A stretch of 64,000 nt of DNA from Novosphingobium sp. CF614. Its GTDB lineage: Bacteria; Pseudomonadota; Alphaproteobacteria; Sphingomonadales; Sphingomonadaceae. The notes beneath the pieces were generated by a model. The model was not told the origin of the DNA, made no database searches, and worked only from the letters and a program-made list of their open reading frames with translations. Positions 24,000 through 35,137 of the stretch are shown here, piece by piece; the first letter of the stretch is position 1; each line of letters starts with the position of its first letter. Location: positions 62,001-126,000 of the forward strand of contig NZ_FOOR01000004.1 of the NCBI RefSeq assembly GCF_900113255.1, read 5' to 3'. The translations under genes and the position numbers were made by a program.

Positions 24000-25532
24000 A
24001 TGGCCCAGGAAGACCTTCTCATTCGCGCCGCCAGCGGTCCCGCCGGCAACGCTGACAGCGGTGCGCGTGCGCTGCCCGCCAACGTCGAGGCGGAAGCGGC
24101 GTTTCTCGGCGCGGTACTGATCGACAACCGGGTGATCGAGGAATTGCAGACCCAGCTGGGGCCCCTGCACTTCTTCGAGCCGGTTCATGCCCGCATCTAC
24201 GAACGCATCCTGCAACTGCTCGATCGCAAGGCGGTGGTGACGCCGGTCACCCTGCGCCCCTACTTCGAGGCCGACGAGGCGTTGAAGGCGCTGGGCGGCG
24301 TCGCCTACCTGGCGCGGCTCACCGCCGACGGCCAGGGCCTGCTCGCCCCGCGCGAACTGGCCGAGCAGATCTACGACCTCGCCTTGCTGCGCGAGCTGAT
24401 CTCGGTCGGCCGGGCCCTGGTGGAAAGCGCCATGGACACCTCCGAATCGGTCGAACCGATGCAGCAGGTCGAACGGGCGGAAGCGGCGCTCTACAAGGTC
24501 GCCGAGGGCGCGGCCGCCGCCAACGAGGCGCAGAGCTTCGGCACAGCCACCCGCACCGCGATCCAGGCGATTGAAAAGGCGTTCAATTCCGGCGGCCACA
24601 TTTCCGGCAAGACCACCGGCCTCACCTCGATCAACGAGAAGATCGGCGGCCTGCACGATTCCGACCTCATCATCCTGGCCGGCCGGCCCGGCATGGGCAA
24701 GACCTCGCTTGTCACCAACATCGCCTTCAATGCCGCCGACCGCCTGCAGCGCGATCTGGCGGACGGCATCGCGCCGGAAAAATCGGTGGGGGCGGCAACC
24801 GCGTTCTTCAGCCTGGAAATGAGCGCCGACCAGCTCGCCACGCGCATCCTGGCCGAACAGTCGGGCATCAGTTCCGAAGCGCTGCGCATGGGCAAGATCA
24901 GCCGCGAGGATTTCCAGCAGCTCTCCTTCGCCAGCCAGCGCCTGGCCGAGCTGCCGCTTTACATCGACGATACGCCCGGCCTCTCGATCGCCGCCCTGCG
25001 CACCCGGGCGCGGCGGCTGAAGCGGCGCCATGACATCGGCCTGGTGGTGATCGACTATCTCCAGCTGCTGCAGGGTTCCGGCCGCGCACAGGACAACCGG
25101 GTTAACGAGATTTCAGAAATTTCCCGTGGCCTCAAGACCTTGGCGAAGGAACTTTCGGTTCCGGTGATCGCGCTTTCGCAGCTCAGCCGCGCGGTGGAGC
25201 AGCGCGAGGACAAGCGCCCGATGCTCTCGGACCTGCGCGAATCGGGCTCGATCGAGCAGGACGCCGACATGGTCTGGTTCGTCTACCGCGAAGATTACTA
25301 CGCGATGGCCACCGAGCCCAAGGCACCCACCGAGTCCGATCCGCCCGACGTGCATGCCAAATGGCAGGACTGGCGCGAAAAGATGGAGCGGATCACCGGC
25401 CTGTCCGAACTCATCATCGCCAAGCAGCGTCACGGCGCCACCGGGAAAGTGCGGCTGCGCTTCGAGGCGCGGATCACCAAGTTCTCCGACCTCGCGCCCG
25501 ACGACTTGCGCGCCGCCTACGAAAGCGACTGA
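24000..25532 (+). CDS. dnaB: Replicative DNA helicase
   Basis: The product is 510 residues. The N-terminal domain (PANVEAEAAFLGAVLIDNRV, residues 26-125) binds primase; a linker leads to a RecA-like ATPase with Walker A AGRPGMGKTS (near 227-236), Walker B LGLVVIDYLQLLQG (motif H2) and the SRAVEQREDKRP and SDLRESGSIEQDADMVWFV motifs. It unwinds DNA ahead of the replication fork as a hexamer. The ATG at 24000 is used; an upstream in-frame GTG is possible. A stretch near residue 250 (DRLQRDLADGIAPEKS) is an insertion relative to E. coli, common in sphingomonads. It is divergent from UPF0262. Confidence 0.97.
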   Translation: MAQEDLLIRAASGPAGNADSGARALPANVEAEAAFLGAVLIDNRVIEELQTQLGPLHFFEPVHARIYERILQLLDRKAVVTPVTLRPYFEADEALKALGGVAYLARLTADGQGLLAPRELAEQIYDLALLRELISVGRALVESAMDTSESVEPMQQVERAEAALYKVAEGAAAANEAQSFGTATRTAIQAIEKAFNSGGHISGKTTGLTSINEKIGGLHDSDLIILAGRPGMGKTSLVTNIAFNAADRLQRDLADGIAPEKSVGAATAFFSLEMSADQLATRILAEQSGISSEALRMGKISREDFQQLSFASQRLAELPLYIDDTPGLSIAALRTRARRLKRRHDIGLVVIDYLQLLQGSGRAQDNRVNEISEISRGLKTLAKELSVPVIALSQLSRAVEQREDKRPMLSDLRESGSIEQDADMVWFVYREDYYAMATEPKAPTESDPPDVHAKWQDWREKMERITGLSELIIAKQRHGATGKVRLRFEARITKFSDLAPDDLRAAYESD

Positions 25533-25706
25533 ACAAGGCGGCACCATCGGCTTCGTCCGCACCGTCGCGCTGGAGGTCGCCCGCGGCTGATAGGAAATCC
25601 CTCGGGGCGAGACTCATGCGTCTTCTTGCGTCCTCAATCGCGAGGTGGCGAAGGGAAGGGCAACGAGCGTTCCGTTCATCGCGGACCGGCCATGGGCCCA
25701 GCCCGC

Positions 25707-26882
25707 TCAGGCCAATGCCCGCCGCCACTTCGCCAGTCGCTCCACCGCTTCGTCCAGCACGGCGTCGGGCTTGGTGAAGCACAGGCGCACGATGTGTTCG
25801 GGCCGGCCTTCGCCTTCGTAGAGCGCCGAGACCGGGATCGTCGCGACGCCGGCCTCGGCCACGGCACGCTCGCTGAATTCCCGGTCCGTCAGCGCGATGC
25901 CCGAGGCGGCCAGGTCGATGCACAGGAACCACGTCGCGGCATTGGGAAGCACCGCGAAACCGGCACTTTCGAGCCCCGCCTTGAGCCGCGCGCGCGATGC
26001 CGCCCAGCCGGCGTGCTGCGCCTCGAGCATCGCTGCGGGCATCGCCAGCCCCTCGGCCACGGCCCATTGCAGCGGCGGAGCGCTGGCATAGGTGAGGAAC
26101 TGATGCGCCCGCGAGACCGCCGTCGCCAGCTCTCCGCGCGCGATCATCCAGCCGATCTTCCAGCCGGTGATCCCGAAGATCTTGCCCGCCGAGCCGATCT
26201 TGATCGTTCGCCCGGCCATCCCCTCCAGGCTCATCAGCGAACGCTGGATCATGCCGTCGAAGCGCACCGCCTCCCAGACTTCGTCGCAGATGACGATAAG
26301 GTCATGGGCGATACAGACGCCCGCGATCGCGGCCAGTTCCTCCGCGCTCGCCGCCGTTCCCGCCGGATTGAGCGGATCGTTGAACATCACCGCCCTGGTG
26401 CGCGGGGTGATCGCCGCTTCGAGCGCCGCCGCATCGTAGCGGAAACGCGGCGGCTGGAGCATGACCGAGACCGGTACGCCTCCCGCCCGGCGCACCATCG
26501 GCGCATAGGCGTCATAAGCGGGCTGGAACAGGATCACCTCGTCGCCGGGCCGCACCAGGGCCAGCACCGCGCAGGCGATTGCCTCGGTTGCTCCGGATGT
26601 TACAGTCACCTGCTCAGGTGAAAACTCAAGCTGCTGCCGCCGCGCATAGTAGCCGCCGATCGCTTCGCGCAGCTCCGCCAGCCCCGCCCCGGGCGGGTAC
26701 TGGTTCGACCTTTCGCGCAAGGCGCGCGCGGCCGCATCGATCACCGGCGCGGGGCCCGGCGCGTCGGGGAACCCCTGCCCCAGGTTGATCGCGCCGTTTT
26801 CCCGCGCCAGCGCCGACATGCGATCGAACACGGTACGCTCCATCGCCGCGTAGACCGGATGGATGCGTCCTGCCGTGTTCAT
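25707..26882 (-). CDS. Class I/II pyridoxal-phosphate aminotransferase
   Basis: The product is 391 residues. Fold-type I signatures: INLGQGFPDAPGPAPVID, YPPGAGLAELREAIGGYYAR, VTSGATEAIACAVLALVRPG, FNDPLNPAGT, ICDEVWEAVRFDG and the PLP-binding Lys in KIGSAGKIFGITGWKIGWM. The sequence type resembles kynurenine/methionine-type aminotransferases (YbdL-like), but the amino acid specificity cannot be fixed. It stands alone, convergent with dnaB and divergent from ftsH, with intergenic spaces of 174 and 252 bases. Confidence 0.88.
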   Translation of the reverse strand: MNTAGRIHPVYAAMERTVFDRMSALARENGAINLGQGFPDAPGPAPVIDAAARALRERSNQYPPGAGLAELREAIGGYYARRQQLEFSPEQVTVTSGATEAIACAVLALVRPGDEVILFQPAYDAYAPMVRRAGGVPVSVMLQPPRFRYDAAALEAAITPRTRAVMFNDPLNPAGTAASAEELAAIAGVCIAHDLIVICDEVWEAVRFDGMIQRSLMSLEGMAGRTIKIGSAGKIFGITGWKIGWMIARGELATAVSRAHQFLTYASAPPLQWAVAEGLAMPAAMLEAQHAGWAASRARLKAGLESAGFAVLPNAATWFLCIDLAASGIALTDREFSERAVAEAGVATIPVSALYEGEGRPEHIVRLCFTKPDAVLDEAVERLAKWRRALA

Positions 26883-27134
26883 GGGTGCTGCTCCGATGGC
26901 ATTTCTGGAACCGGCCCGATAGCGCGCGCTTGCGCGAATTGCACGTTTCGCGAAGGATCAGCGCGTTACGGGACGAGCGGGGGCTTGGGGCGGAGGAAGC
27001 AGGGGACGAACGGCAGGGCATTCAGCATTTCAAACTTCGCCCGCCGCAACTTGAGATGCCGCAACTTGAGATGCCGTAACTTGAGATTCAGCCGCGCGGG
27101 CCTACATTGGTGATCGAAAGGACGACTCCTGAAA
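26883..27134. other. Intergenic region upstream of ftsH with triplicate repeat
   Basis: This 252-base gap contains a 15-bp triplicate (see repeat at 27043) and presumably the promoters of ftsH and the aminotransferase. No gene is seen. AAAGGACG (27117-27124) is the ftsH ribosome site. Confidence 0.5.
27043..27087 (+). repeat. 15-bp tandem repeat, three copies
   Basis: GCCGCAACTTGAGAT is repeated at 27043-27057 and 27058-27072, and as GCCGTAACTTGAGAT at 27073-27087. It lies 48 bases upstream of the ftsH start, inside the likely promoter or leader. Confidence 0.9.
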
Positions 27135-29066
<1,932 letters not shown>

Positions 29067-29100
29067 TGAAAACCACGGTTCTCCCCTGGGAGAATGCAGG

Positions 29101-29134
29101 AGGGGCGCAGGGCGTAACGGCCTTGCGCCCCTTT
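29101..29134 (+). terminator. Terminator of ftsH
   Basis: GGGGCGCA (29102-29109) and TGCGCCCC (29124-29131) form an 8-bp stem, followed by TTTC. It lies 35 bases after the ftsH stop. Confidence 0.65.
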
Positions 29135-29179
29135 CGTCACCTCGGGGCGAAGAATGCAAGGGAACAGGAGTTCAGATCA

Positions 29180-30268
29180 GTGAGATTTGGTATGATTTCG
29201 CTGGCAGCGATGGCCTGGCTGGCGGCGGGCCATGCGGCGGGGGCGGCGGAAAATCCGGACGAAGCCGCCGCCAAGGCCGCCCTCATCATTCTCAGCATCG
29301 ACCGGCTTGCCCAGGATTGCGCGGCCAGCGGCGCCCTGTCGCCCGCGAACGGCAGCAGGCTGAAACAGTGGGAACAAGCCAATGGCGTACCCGGCTTCCG
29401 CCCATTGCTGAAAACGCTCCAGCAGAACCCGGAACTGGGCGGACAGATCGAGCAGGGCGTTGCCATCATCATTCAGGCCGCCCATGCATCGGGCCAGGGT
29501 TCCTGCGCCGCCGCGCTGACGCTCGCCAACTCCAACGACGGGAAACTGGGACTCGATGCCCTCGCCGCGGCTTCTGCTGCCTCGCCGGCACCGCCGACCT
29601 CCCCCGCGCGCGCCGCGATGCCAACCGCGCCATCCCGATCGACGCCGCCACCCGCCTCCATCCGCGCGCTGGCATCCCGCATCGACAGCTTCGGCTTCGA
29701 CACGCGCTCCAAGATGGGGATAGGCGGCTTCATCGCGCTCGAAGTCTACCCTGTCGTGCTGATGAAAGATGGCCGGGCGCTCACGGACATCGAGTTGCTG
29801 TCGCAAGGCGCGGTGGGAAGCGAGGACTGGACCCGCTGGCGCCGCGCGAGCGGCAGGATCGAGATCCTGAAAGAGGGCGCGTGGAAGGCACTGCCTTTTT
29901 CCAGGACGTATTCCACCCTCCCCGCGGGCTTTCGACTGGACGGTCGTTTCCAGCGCCTTTCCGGCGTCGGCAATGTCGCGGTGGGCGGCAGCCAGTCGGT
30001 GTCCGCAGTCCAGGAATATCAGTTTTCCCGGGACGGCACTGTCACGAACGCCGACAGCGCCGGATCGACGGGATCGGCGGACGCCACTTCCGTCGCGACC
30101 TTCAGCCGCGCGGCTGGCCGGACGGGGAGGTATCGCATCGACGGCCTCGTACTGACCATCGACTGGAACGACGGAGCGAGCGAGAGCCACATCATCGTCA
30201 CCGACCCCACCGATCCCAAATCCGTGATCTGGCTCGACGGGCGCAGTTATACCCGCAAGCGCGGTTGA
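29180..30268 (+). CDS. Secreted protein of unknown function
   Basis: The product is 362 residues from a GTG at 29180, chosen because AGGAG (29166-29170) is 9 bases upstream; an ATG at 29192 is less well placed. A signal peptide ends near AGAAE. The N-terminal helical part has LIILSIDRLAQDCAASGALS and WEQANGVPGFRPLLKTLQQN. A Pro/Ala/Ser linker follows near 130-155, then a beta-rich half with RIEILKEGAWKALPFSRTYS, GFRLDGRFQRLSGVGNVAVG and YRIDGLVLTIDWNDGASESH, which ends WLDGRSYTRKR. I do not recognise the family. The paired helical and beta halves suggest an envelope or periplasmic role. Confidence 0.7.
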   Translation: MRFGMISLAAMAWLAAGHAAGAAENPDEAAAKAALIILSIDRLAQDCAASGALSPANGSRLKQWEQANGVPGFRPLLKTLQQNPELGGQIEQGVAIIIQAAHASGQGSCAAALTLANSNDGKLGLDALAAASAASPAPPTSPARAAMPTAPSRSTPPPASIRALASRIDSFGFDTRSKMGIGGFIALEVYPVVLMKDGRALTDIELLSQGAVGSEDWTRWRRASGRIEILKEGAWKALPFSRTYSTLPAGFRLDGRFQRLSGVGNVAVGGSQSVSAVQEYQFSRDGTVTNADSAGSTGSADATSVATFSRAAGRTGRYRIDGLVLTIDWNDGASESHIIVTDPTDPKSVIWLDGRSYTRKRG

Positions 30269-30307
30269 GGGACGACGAGCTTCACCGAACGACCATCGGC
30301 GAGCGAT

Positions 30308-31189
30308 TCAATCCGCGAGCTTTCGTTCGATCGCGTTCCACAGCTTTGCGAAAGCCTGCGCCGCCGGGCTGTGCGGGGCCAGCGCGCCGACCGGCTGCCG
30401 GTGGACCGCGCATTGCTCGACCACGCTGGCATAGGGGATCGCCGGCCAGTTCGGGTTGGTCTCCTGCGCCTGGCGGTGCAGCGTGCGGCGCATGTCGAGC
30501 ATCGAGAGCACCGGCAGGATCGGCGGGTGGCGCTTGGTATTGCCGGCGATCTCGCGCACCACCAAGTCGAAGGCGCGCGCCGACAGCGGCGATGGTGGCA
30601 GCGGCACGATCACCAGATCGGCGGCACGCACCACTTGCGCGGAAAGCTCGTTCATCACCGGCGGGCAATCGAGCACGATGCGTTCGTAGTCGGCGGCCAG
30701 TTCCGCCGCCAGTTTCGCCAGCCGCCGGCGCTTGCCGATCCGCATCAACTGGGCATCGAGCGCGCGGATGCTCTCATCGGCGGGCAGCACGTCGATGCGC
30801 TCCCACGCGGTATGCTGGATCACGCCCCGGGGCGAACGCTCACGCGAGAAGACTTCCTCCGCCAGCCGCGAGCCCTTGGGTTCGAGCCCATAGAGAAAGC
30901 CCGATCCGCCCGCCGCGTCCAGATCCCACAGCAGCGTGCGGCGGCGCGAAAGCTCTGCCGAACACCAGGCGAGATTGGCGGCGAACGTGGTTTTCCCCAC
31001 CCCGCCCTTGACGCTGTAGACGGCAATGGTCGCGCCGGCGACGGCCTGCTCGCCGGCGCGACCATGGCTTGCGGACGCCGCGCGCTCAACCGGGCGCTCG
31101 GGCGCGGCGCTCGCGGACGCGCCAGCCTGGTCAGGCTGCCCCCCGGAAGCGCCGGCGATACGCGGCAATGCTGGTCTTTTTCCCGCCAC
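30308..31189 (-). CDS. ParA-family ATPase
   Basis: The product is 293 residues from a GTG at 31189. About 50 disordered Ala/Pro-rich residues precede the deviant Walker A VKGGVGKTTFA (residues 60-70), then LWDLDAAGGSGF and IVLDCPPVMNELSAQVVRAA (Walker B). This is a Soj/MinD/CobQ-like ATPase; stand-alone copies often position chromosomal, chemosensory or secretion clusters. No ParB-like partner is next to it. It is convergent with the secreted gene and lies just upstream of rpoZ on the same strand but is not obviously linked to the T6SS. Confidence 0.75.
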   Translation of the reverse strand: MAGKRPALPRIAGASGGQPDQAGASASAAPERPVERAASASHGRAGEQAVAGATIAVYSVKGGVGKTTFAANLAWCSAELSRRRTLLWDLDAAGGSGFLYGLEPKGSRLAEEVFSRERSPRGVIQHTAWERIDVLPADESIRALDAQLMRIGKRRRLAKLAAELAADYERIVLDCPPVMNELSAQVVRAADLVIVPLPPSPLSARAFDLVVREIAGNTKRHPPILPVLSMLDMRRTLHRQAQETNPNWPAIPYASVVEQCAVHRQPVGALAPHSPAAQAFAKLWNAIERKLAD

Positions 31190-31234
31190 TGCCGGGATCG
31201 TTGCCTGTCACGCGAAGACAGTCAACGAAAAGGT

Positions 31235-31579
31235 TCAGCCTTCGTAGTCGCCGCCGAGCGAGGTGTTGCGGGTCGGCGCCGAAGCGGTGATGCGCAGGGC
31301 TTCGGCCGACTGGCTGAGCGAGCCGATCTCGTCCATCTCGTCATCGTCCTCGGGCAGGACGCGCTGCATCGAGGCGATGAGCGTTTCCTTGAGGTCGGCC
31401 GGCCTGACCGTCTGCTCGGCAATCTCGCGCAGGGCCACCACCGGGTTCTTGTCCCGATCGCGATCGACGGTCAGCTCGGCGCCGCCGGAGATCTCGCGCG
31501 CGCGCTGCGCGGCAAGCAGGACGAGATCGAAGCGGTTGGGAATCTTGTCGACGCAATCTTCGACAGTAACGCGCGCCAT
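31235..31579 (-). CDS. rpoZ: RNA polymerase omega subunit
   Basis: The product is 114 residues. [51 protein letters not shown] are the omega signature. Omega helps assemble beta-prime into RNA polymerase. The C-terminal acidic part ([11 protein letters not shown]) is an alphaproteobacterial addition. ATG at 31579 is preferred to a GTG/ATG upstream. A TTGACT-17-TATCTG promoter candidate lies at 31619-31647. Confidence 0.95.
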   Translation of the reverse strand: MARVTVEDCVDKIPNRFDLVLLAAQRAREISGGAELTVDRDRDKNPVVALREIAEQTVRPADLKETLIASMQRVLPEDDDEMDEIGSLSQSAEALRITASAPTRNTSLGGDYEG

Positions 31580-31618
31580 GGGCACTCCCGTGAGAATCTA
31601 AAGGTCCGGAAAGGGCGG

Positions 31619-31647
31619 CAGATAGGTGTCCCCCCCTCGAAAGTCAA
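31619..31647 (-). promoter_or_regulatory. Candidate promoter of rpoZ
   Basis: On the minus strand TTGACT (31642-31647) and TATCTG (31619-31624) are separated by 17 bases that include a seven-G run. Transcription would begin near 31612, about 33 bases before the ATG. Confidence 0.6.
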
Positions 31648-31686
31648 GAAATCCCGCGAGAACCTGAACCGTGAGGCAAAGGACGG

Positions 31687-34600
31687 TCAGCCCGACGCGG
31701 CCGAGCCGATTTCCGGGCAGCCCACTTTCACGAACGGATCGACGACGAAAGGATTGCCGCCCGCGAAAGTGCGGATGCGGAAATCGAAGCGCGCGCCGCC
31801 TTGGGTCAGGCTGCCTTCGCCGATCGCCGACGATGCGCCGCTCTTGATCGCGGCGACTTTCATCATACGAAAAACGGCCCAGGGGCCGTTCCATGTCCGC
31901 TGCGAAGGGGCCGCGCCCCCTGTCGCAAACGTGACCGAGGCCCCTCCCGATCCAGGCCAGTCGAATGTCGAGGGGATCGGCGACTTGCCGTCATAGCGCA
32001 GCGATTGCCCATCGACCTGCACCGTGACCGCATCCGCGCCGGACAGCGCGACCGGCTCGATCTGGTAGGACATGTGCGGGTTGGCGGGGTCGCTGGCGAA
32101 GAACGTGTGCGTCACCGTGTCCGCCGCCTGCACCGCGCGCACCGTGCTCGCGGTCAGGCCGATCTCGCCGGCGTTCTCCTTGAGCGTCCAGGTCGGCGGC
32201 GTCTTGTCGAGATAGCCGGCAAGATCGGTATTGACGAAGCTGGCGAACTGGCCCTGCGGCGAAAAGAACCGCGCGAAGTCGGCCAGCGGCAAGTCCGCGC
32301 TGGACCCGGGCATGACCGGATAGGATTTCGCCAGCACGCCCGCGCAGGATTCGCCGAAGCTGGCGTTCACCGCCCCTTCCATCTGCGAGAGCCGCGCGCC
32401 GCCCAGCGCCACGCTGGCGTCGCTGGCCACCTGCTTGACCCAGACGCCCGCCGGCGCGGGCATGGTGTTGCCGTTCTGGTCGAGCTGCAGGATCGCCGCC
32501 TTGACGTCCAGGCTCTGCTGCGATCCGGTCTCGCCGCCGCCGCCGGGCAGCACCGCGATCACGTTGAGCTTGTCCGCCAGCTGGGTCATCGACTGGAGCA
32601 GCGCGTCGAGCGGCGAGCCCTCGCCCTTGCCCACGAACAGGCGCAGCGGCAGGAAGGCATCGACCACCGCCTGCCGCCCGCCGTCGGTGCCGGCGGGCGC
32701 GACGCCTGCCGCGCCTGCGATGTCGATCGCCTGGGCAAGCCGCCCCGATGGCTTGGGCACGCCCGCGCCCGGGGTCAGGCCGGGGGTCAGGTCGGTCGCC
32801 TTGGCAATGGCCGCGAGCAGCGGCTTGATCGGCGACAGCGGCCCGCCGCCATCGCGCAGGCGCTGCACGTTCTCGCCCAGGGAACCGGCCGGCCGGACCT
32901 TTATCGAAGACATGAACGACTGCCAGCGGTCGAGGAACTCGGCGAAATAAAGCCGTTCCAGGTCGGACTTGAGCCCGGCCATTTCGGCGGGCGAAAGCTG
33001 GGCGTTGCCGCTGTCCCCCACCACCCATTTCTCCTCCTCCAGCAGCGAGGCGCCCTTGGCGACGATCGGCAGGAAGATCGTGTCGTAGCCGCCGCGCGTG
33101 AACAGCGCGGGGACGCCGGCGCCGGGCGCGAACGCCCCCGAGCCGTCGAAGAACGTCTCCGGACGCGGTCCCGCATGGGCCCGCGCGGTCCAGGTCTCCT
33201 CGCCGGTTTCCATGGCCTTGCTCTTGAGCCGGCCGTAGACGCGCACCGCCGCCGGCTGCGCGCGCAGGATCGTGCGGGCGGCCTCCACGCGTCCGGCATC
33301 GATCGTCTGGGGGGCGAAGTTCCCTTCGAACAAGGCCTTGGTATGGCGCGCGAGTTCGCCCGCCTGGCTTTCGGCATCGCCGCCGCCGCGCTCGATCCAG
33401 GCCGGCTGCACCCAGGCGATCACGTGCTCGCCCAGCGCCGGCCCCTGCCCGCCCAGGATCAGGTAGGACTTAAGATCGTCGTAGAGGGCGGGCGCGTTGC
33501 CGCTGTCCGATGCCATGCGCTGTTCGGCCAGGCCAACCAGGATCGGCGCCAGCCGGCGCTTGAGGTCGCGCCCGTAGATGCCCCCCAGCTCGGAAGCGAG
33601 GCGGCCGCCCTGCCCCAGGCCCAGGCCGAAGTCGCTGGCCTCCGCCATCGCGGTGGTCGCATCGCCGAGGATGCCGAGCGCCGCCACGTCCTCGTCCACG
33701 CCGCCGCCGCCGTTGGCGCGGACATTGGCATAGGCCTCGGCAGTGGCGAAGACCCTGTCGATCAGCGCCAGGTTGCGGAAGTAGCCCCAGGTCCAGATGC
33801 CGCAGCACATCGCCAGCAGTGCCAGCGAGGCGGCGACCGCGATCGTGTAGTTGCGGCTCGCGCGCTTTTCCGCGAGCGGATTGCGCCCGGCCATGCCCTG
33901 CTCGGGGATCAGCAGGTCGGAGAAGAAGCGCTTGAGGAAATAGCTGCGCCCGGCGCCCACCGCCTGCGCCGAGTGAGTCGCCGGCGCGCCGACGCTGAGC
34001 AGGATGCGGTCGACCGGATTGCCGGTCTGGATCGAGGAAGCGAGATAGACGCCGCGCACCCGCGCCGGATCGTCGAACCGGCTCTTCTGCCCCAAGGCCT
34101 CCAGCAGCCTGGCGATCGGGGCCTGCAACGAAGCGAGCTGCGCCGGGAACGAGGCGATCTGCGCCCGCAGGTGCATCTGCGGCTCGTTCTGCATGCGTTC
34201 GACCACGCGCGAGGCGACCGAAGTGACCAGCGCCTCGAAGCCGGCGAGCACCGACTGGCTGTCCGGCTGGTCGCCTTTCGCGGTGGCGCCGAACACCTGG
34301 TCGGATTCGCTGTCGGTGCTCGAACGGAAGTATTCGCGAAAGCCGGCCAGCAGATCCGCCTTGGTCACGAGCACGTAGACCGGCAGGTCCTGCCCCAGTT
34401 CGTTGCCGATTTCGGCCAGCCGCGCGCGGATGTGGCGGGCATGCTCGGCCATCCTGGCGGGATCGACGAAATCGGGCGCCGGAATGGCGACGATGACGCC
34501 GTTCAGCGGCTGGAGCGGGCGATGCTTTTGCAGCAGTTCCAGAAACGACTTCCAGCCCGCCGCGTCGGCGCCGGCATCGTCGTCCTGGGTGACGTAGCGC

Positions 34601-35121
34601 CCGGCGGTGTCGATCAGCACCGCCTCGTCGGTGAACCACCAGTCGCAGTTCGGCGTCTTGGGCTGGCCGCGCAGCGCGCGGTATTCGCCCGCCACCGCCG
34701 TCGGGAAATCGAGCCCGCAATTGAGCAGCGCGGTGGTCTTGCCGGCGCCCGAAGGGCCGATGATCGCGTACCATGGCAGCTGATAGGCGTAAGCCCCGCG
34801 CGCGCCGACCTTGGCGGACTTGAGCATGTCCAGCGCATCGGTGAGCTTGGCCGCGATCTCGTCGCGGTCGGCGGCGCCCGGCTCGGGCTTGAGCGCCTCC
34901 ATCATCGCGGCGTTCCTGTTCCTGTCGCGCCGGATCGCGAGCAGCCACAGCACGCCGACCACGATCAGCGGCAGCAGCGCGAAGAAAGTATAAACCGGCC
35001 ACCAGCCGAGCGGCCGCCATCCCGCGATCGAGACCAGCGGGCCGACGAAGAACACCAGCAGGCCAAGCGCCAGCGCGCCCAGGACCCGCCAGAACCAGCG
35101 ATTGCGAAACAGCGCCTTCAT
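31687..35121 (-). CDS. tssM: Type VI secretion inner-membrane protein TssM (IcmF)
   Basis: The product is 1144 residues. Two N-terminal helices (about 10-32 and 41-63) are followed by a cytoplasmic NTPase domain with Walker A GPSGAGKT (122-129), a third helix near 420-445 (VAASLALLAMCCGIWTWGYF) and a large periplasmic part ending in the IcmF C-terminal domain (PWAVFRMMKVAAIKSG). It forms the membrane complex with TssL. GGGGGAG lies 9 bases before the ATG at 35121; the longer frame reads into tssL. It is the last gene of the T6SS operon, 16 bases after tssL. No tssJ gene is present to supply the usual outer-membrane partner. Confidence 0.95.
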   Translation of the reverse strand: MKALFRNRWFWRVLGALALGLLVFFVGPLVSIAGWRPLGWWPVYTFFALLPLIVVGVLWLLAIRRDRNRNAAMMEALKPEPGAADRDEIAAKLTDALDMLKSAKVGARGAYAYQLPWYAIIGPSGAGKTTALLNCGLDFPTAVAGEYRALRGQPKTPNCDWWFTDEAVLIDTAGRYVTQDDDAGADAAGWKSFLELLQKHRPLQPLNGVIVAIPAPDFVDPARMAEHARHIRARLAEIGNELGQDLPVYVLVTKADLLAGFREYFRSSTDSESDQVFGATAKGDQPDSQSVLAGFEALVTSVASRVVERMQNEPQMHLRAQIASFPAQLASLQAPIARLLEALGQKSRFDDPARVRGVYLASSIQTGNPVDRILLSVGAPATHSAQAVGAGRSYFLKRFFSDLLIPEQGMAGRNPLAEKRASRNYTIAVAASLALLAMCCGIWTWGYFRNLALIDRVFATAEAYANVRANGGGGVDEDVAALGILGDATTAMAEASDFGLGLGQGGRLASELGGIYGRDLKRRLAPILVGLAEQRMASDSGNAPALYDDLKSYLILGGQGPALGEHVIAWVQPAWIERGGGDAESQAGELARHTKALFEGNFAPQTIDAGRVEAARTILRAQPAAVRVYGRLKSKAMETGEETWTARAHAGPRPETFFDGSGAFAPGAGVPALFTRGGYDTIFLPIVAKGASLLEEEKWVVGDSGNAQLSPAEMAGLKSDLERLYFAEFLDRWQSFMSSIKVRPAGSLGENVQRLRDGGGPLSPIKPLLAAIAKATDLTPGLTPGAGVPKPSGRLAQAIDIAGAAGVAPAGTDGGRQAVVDAFLPLRLFVGKGEGSPLDALLQSMTQLADKLNVIAVLPGGGGETGSQQSLDVKAAILQLDQNGNTMPAPAGVWVKQVASDASVALGGARLSQMEGAVNASFGESCAGVLAKSYPVMPGSSADLPLADFARFFSPQGQFASFVNTDLAGYLDKTPPTWTLKENAGEIGLTASTVRAVQAADTVTHTFFASDPANPHMSYQIEPVALSGADAVTVQVDGQSLRYDGKSPIPSTFDWPGSGGASVTFATGGAAPSQRTWNGPWAVFRMMKVAAIKSGASSAIGEGSLTQGGARFDFRIRTFAGGNPFVVDPFVKVGCPEIGSAASG

Positions 35122-35137
35122 CCGTTTTCGCTCCCCC

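Noticed and set aside
27043..27087. CRISPR-like or centromere-like array
   Set aside because: Only three directly abutting 15-bp copies without spacers and no cas or par genes nearby; a simple tandem repeat.
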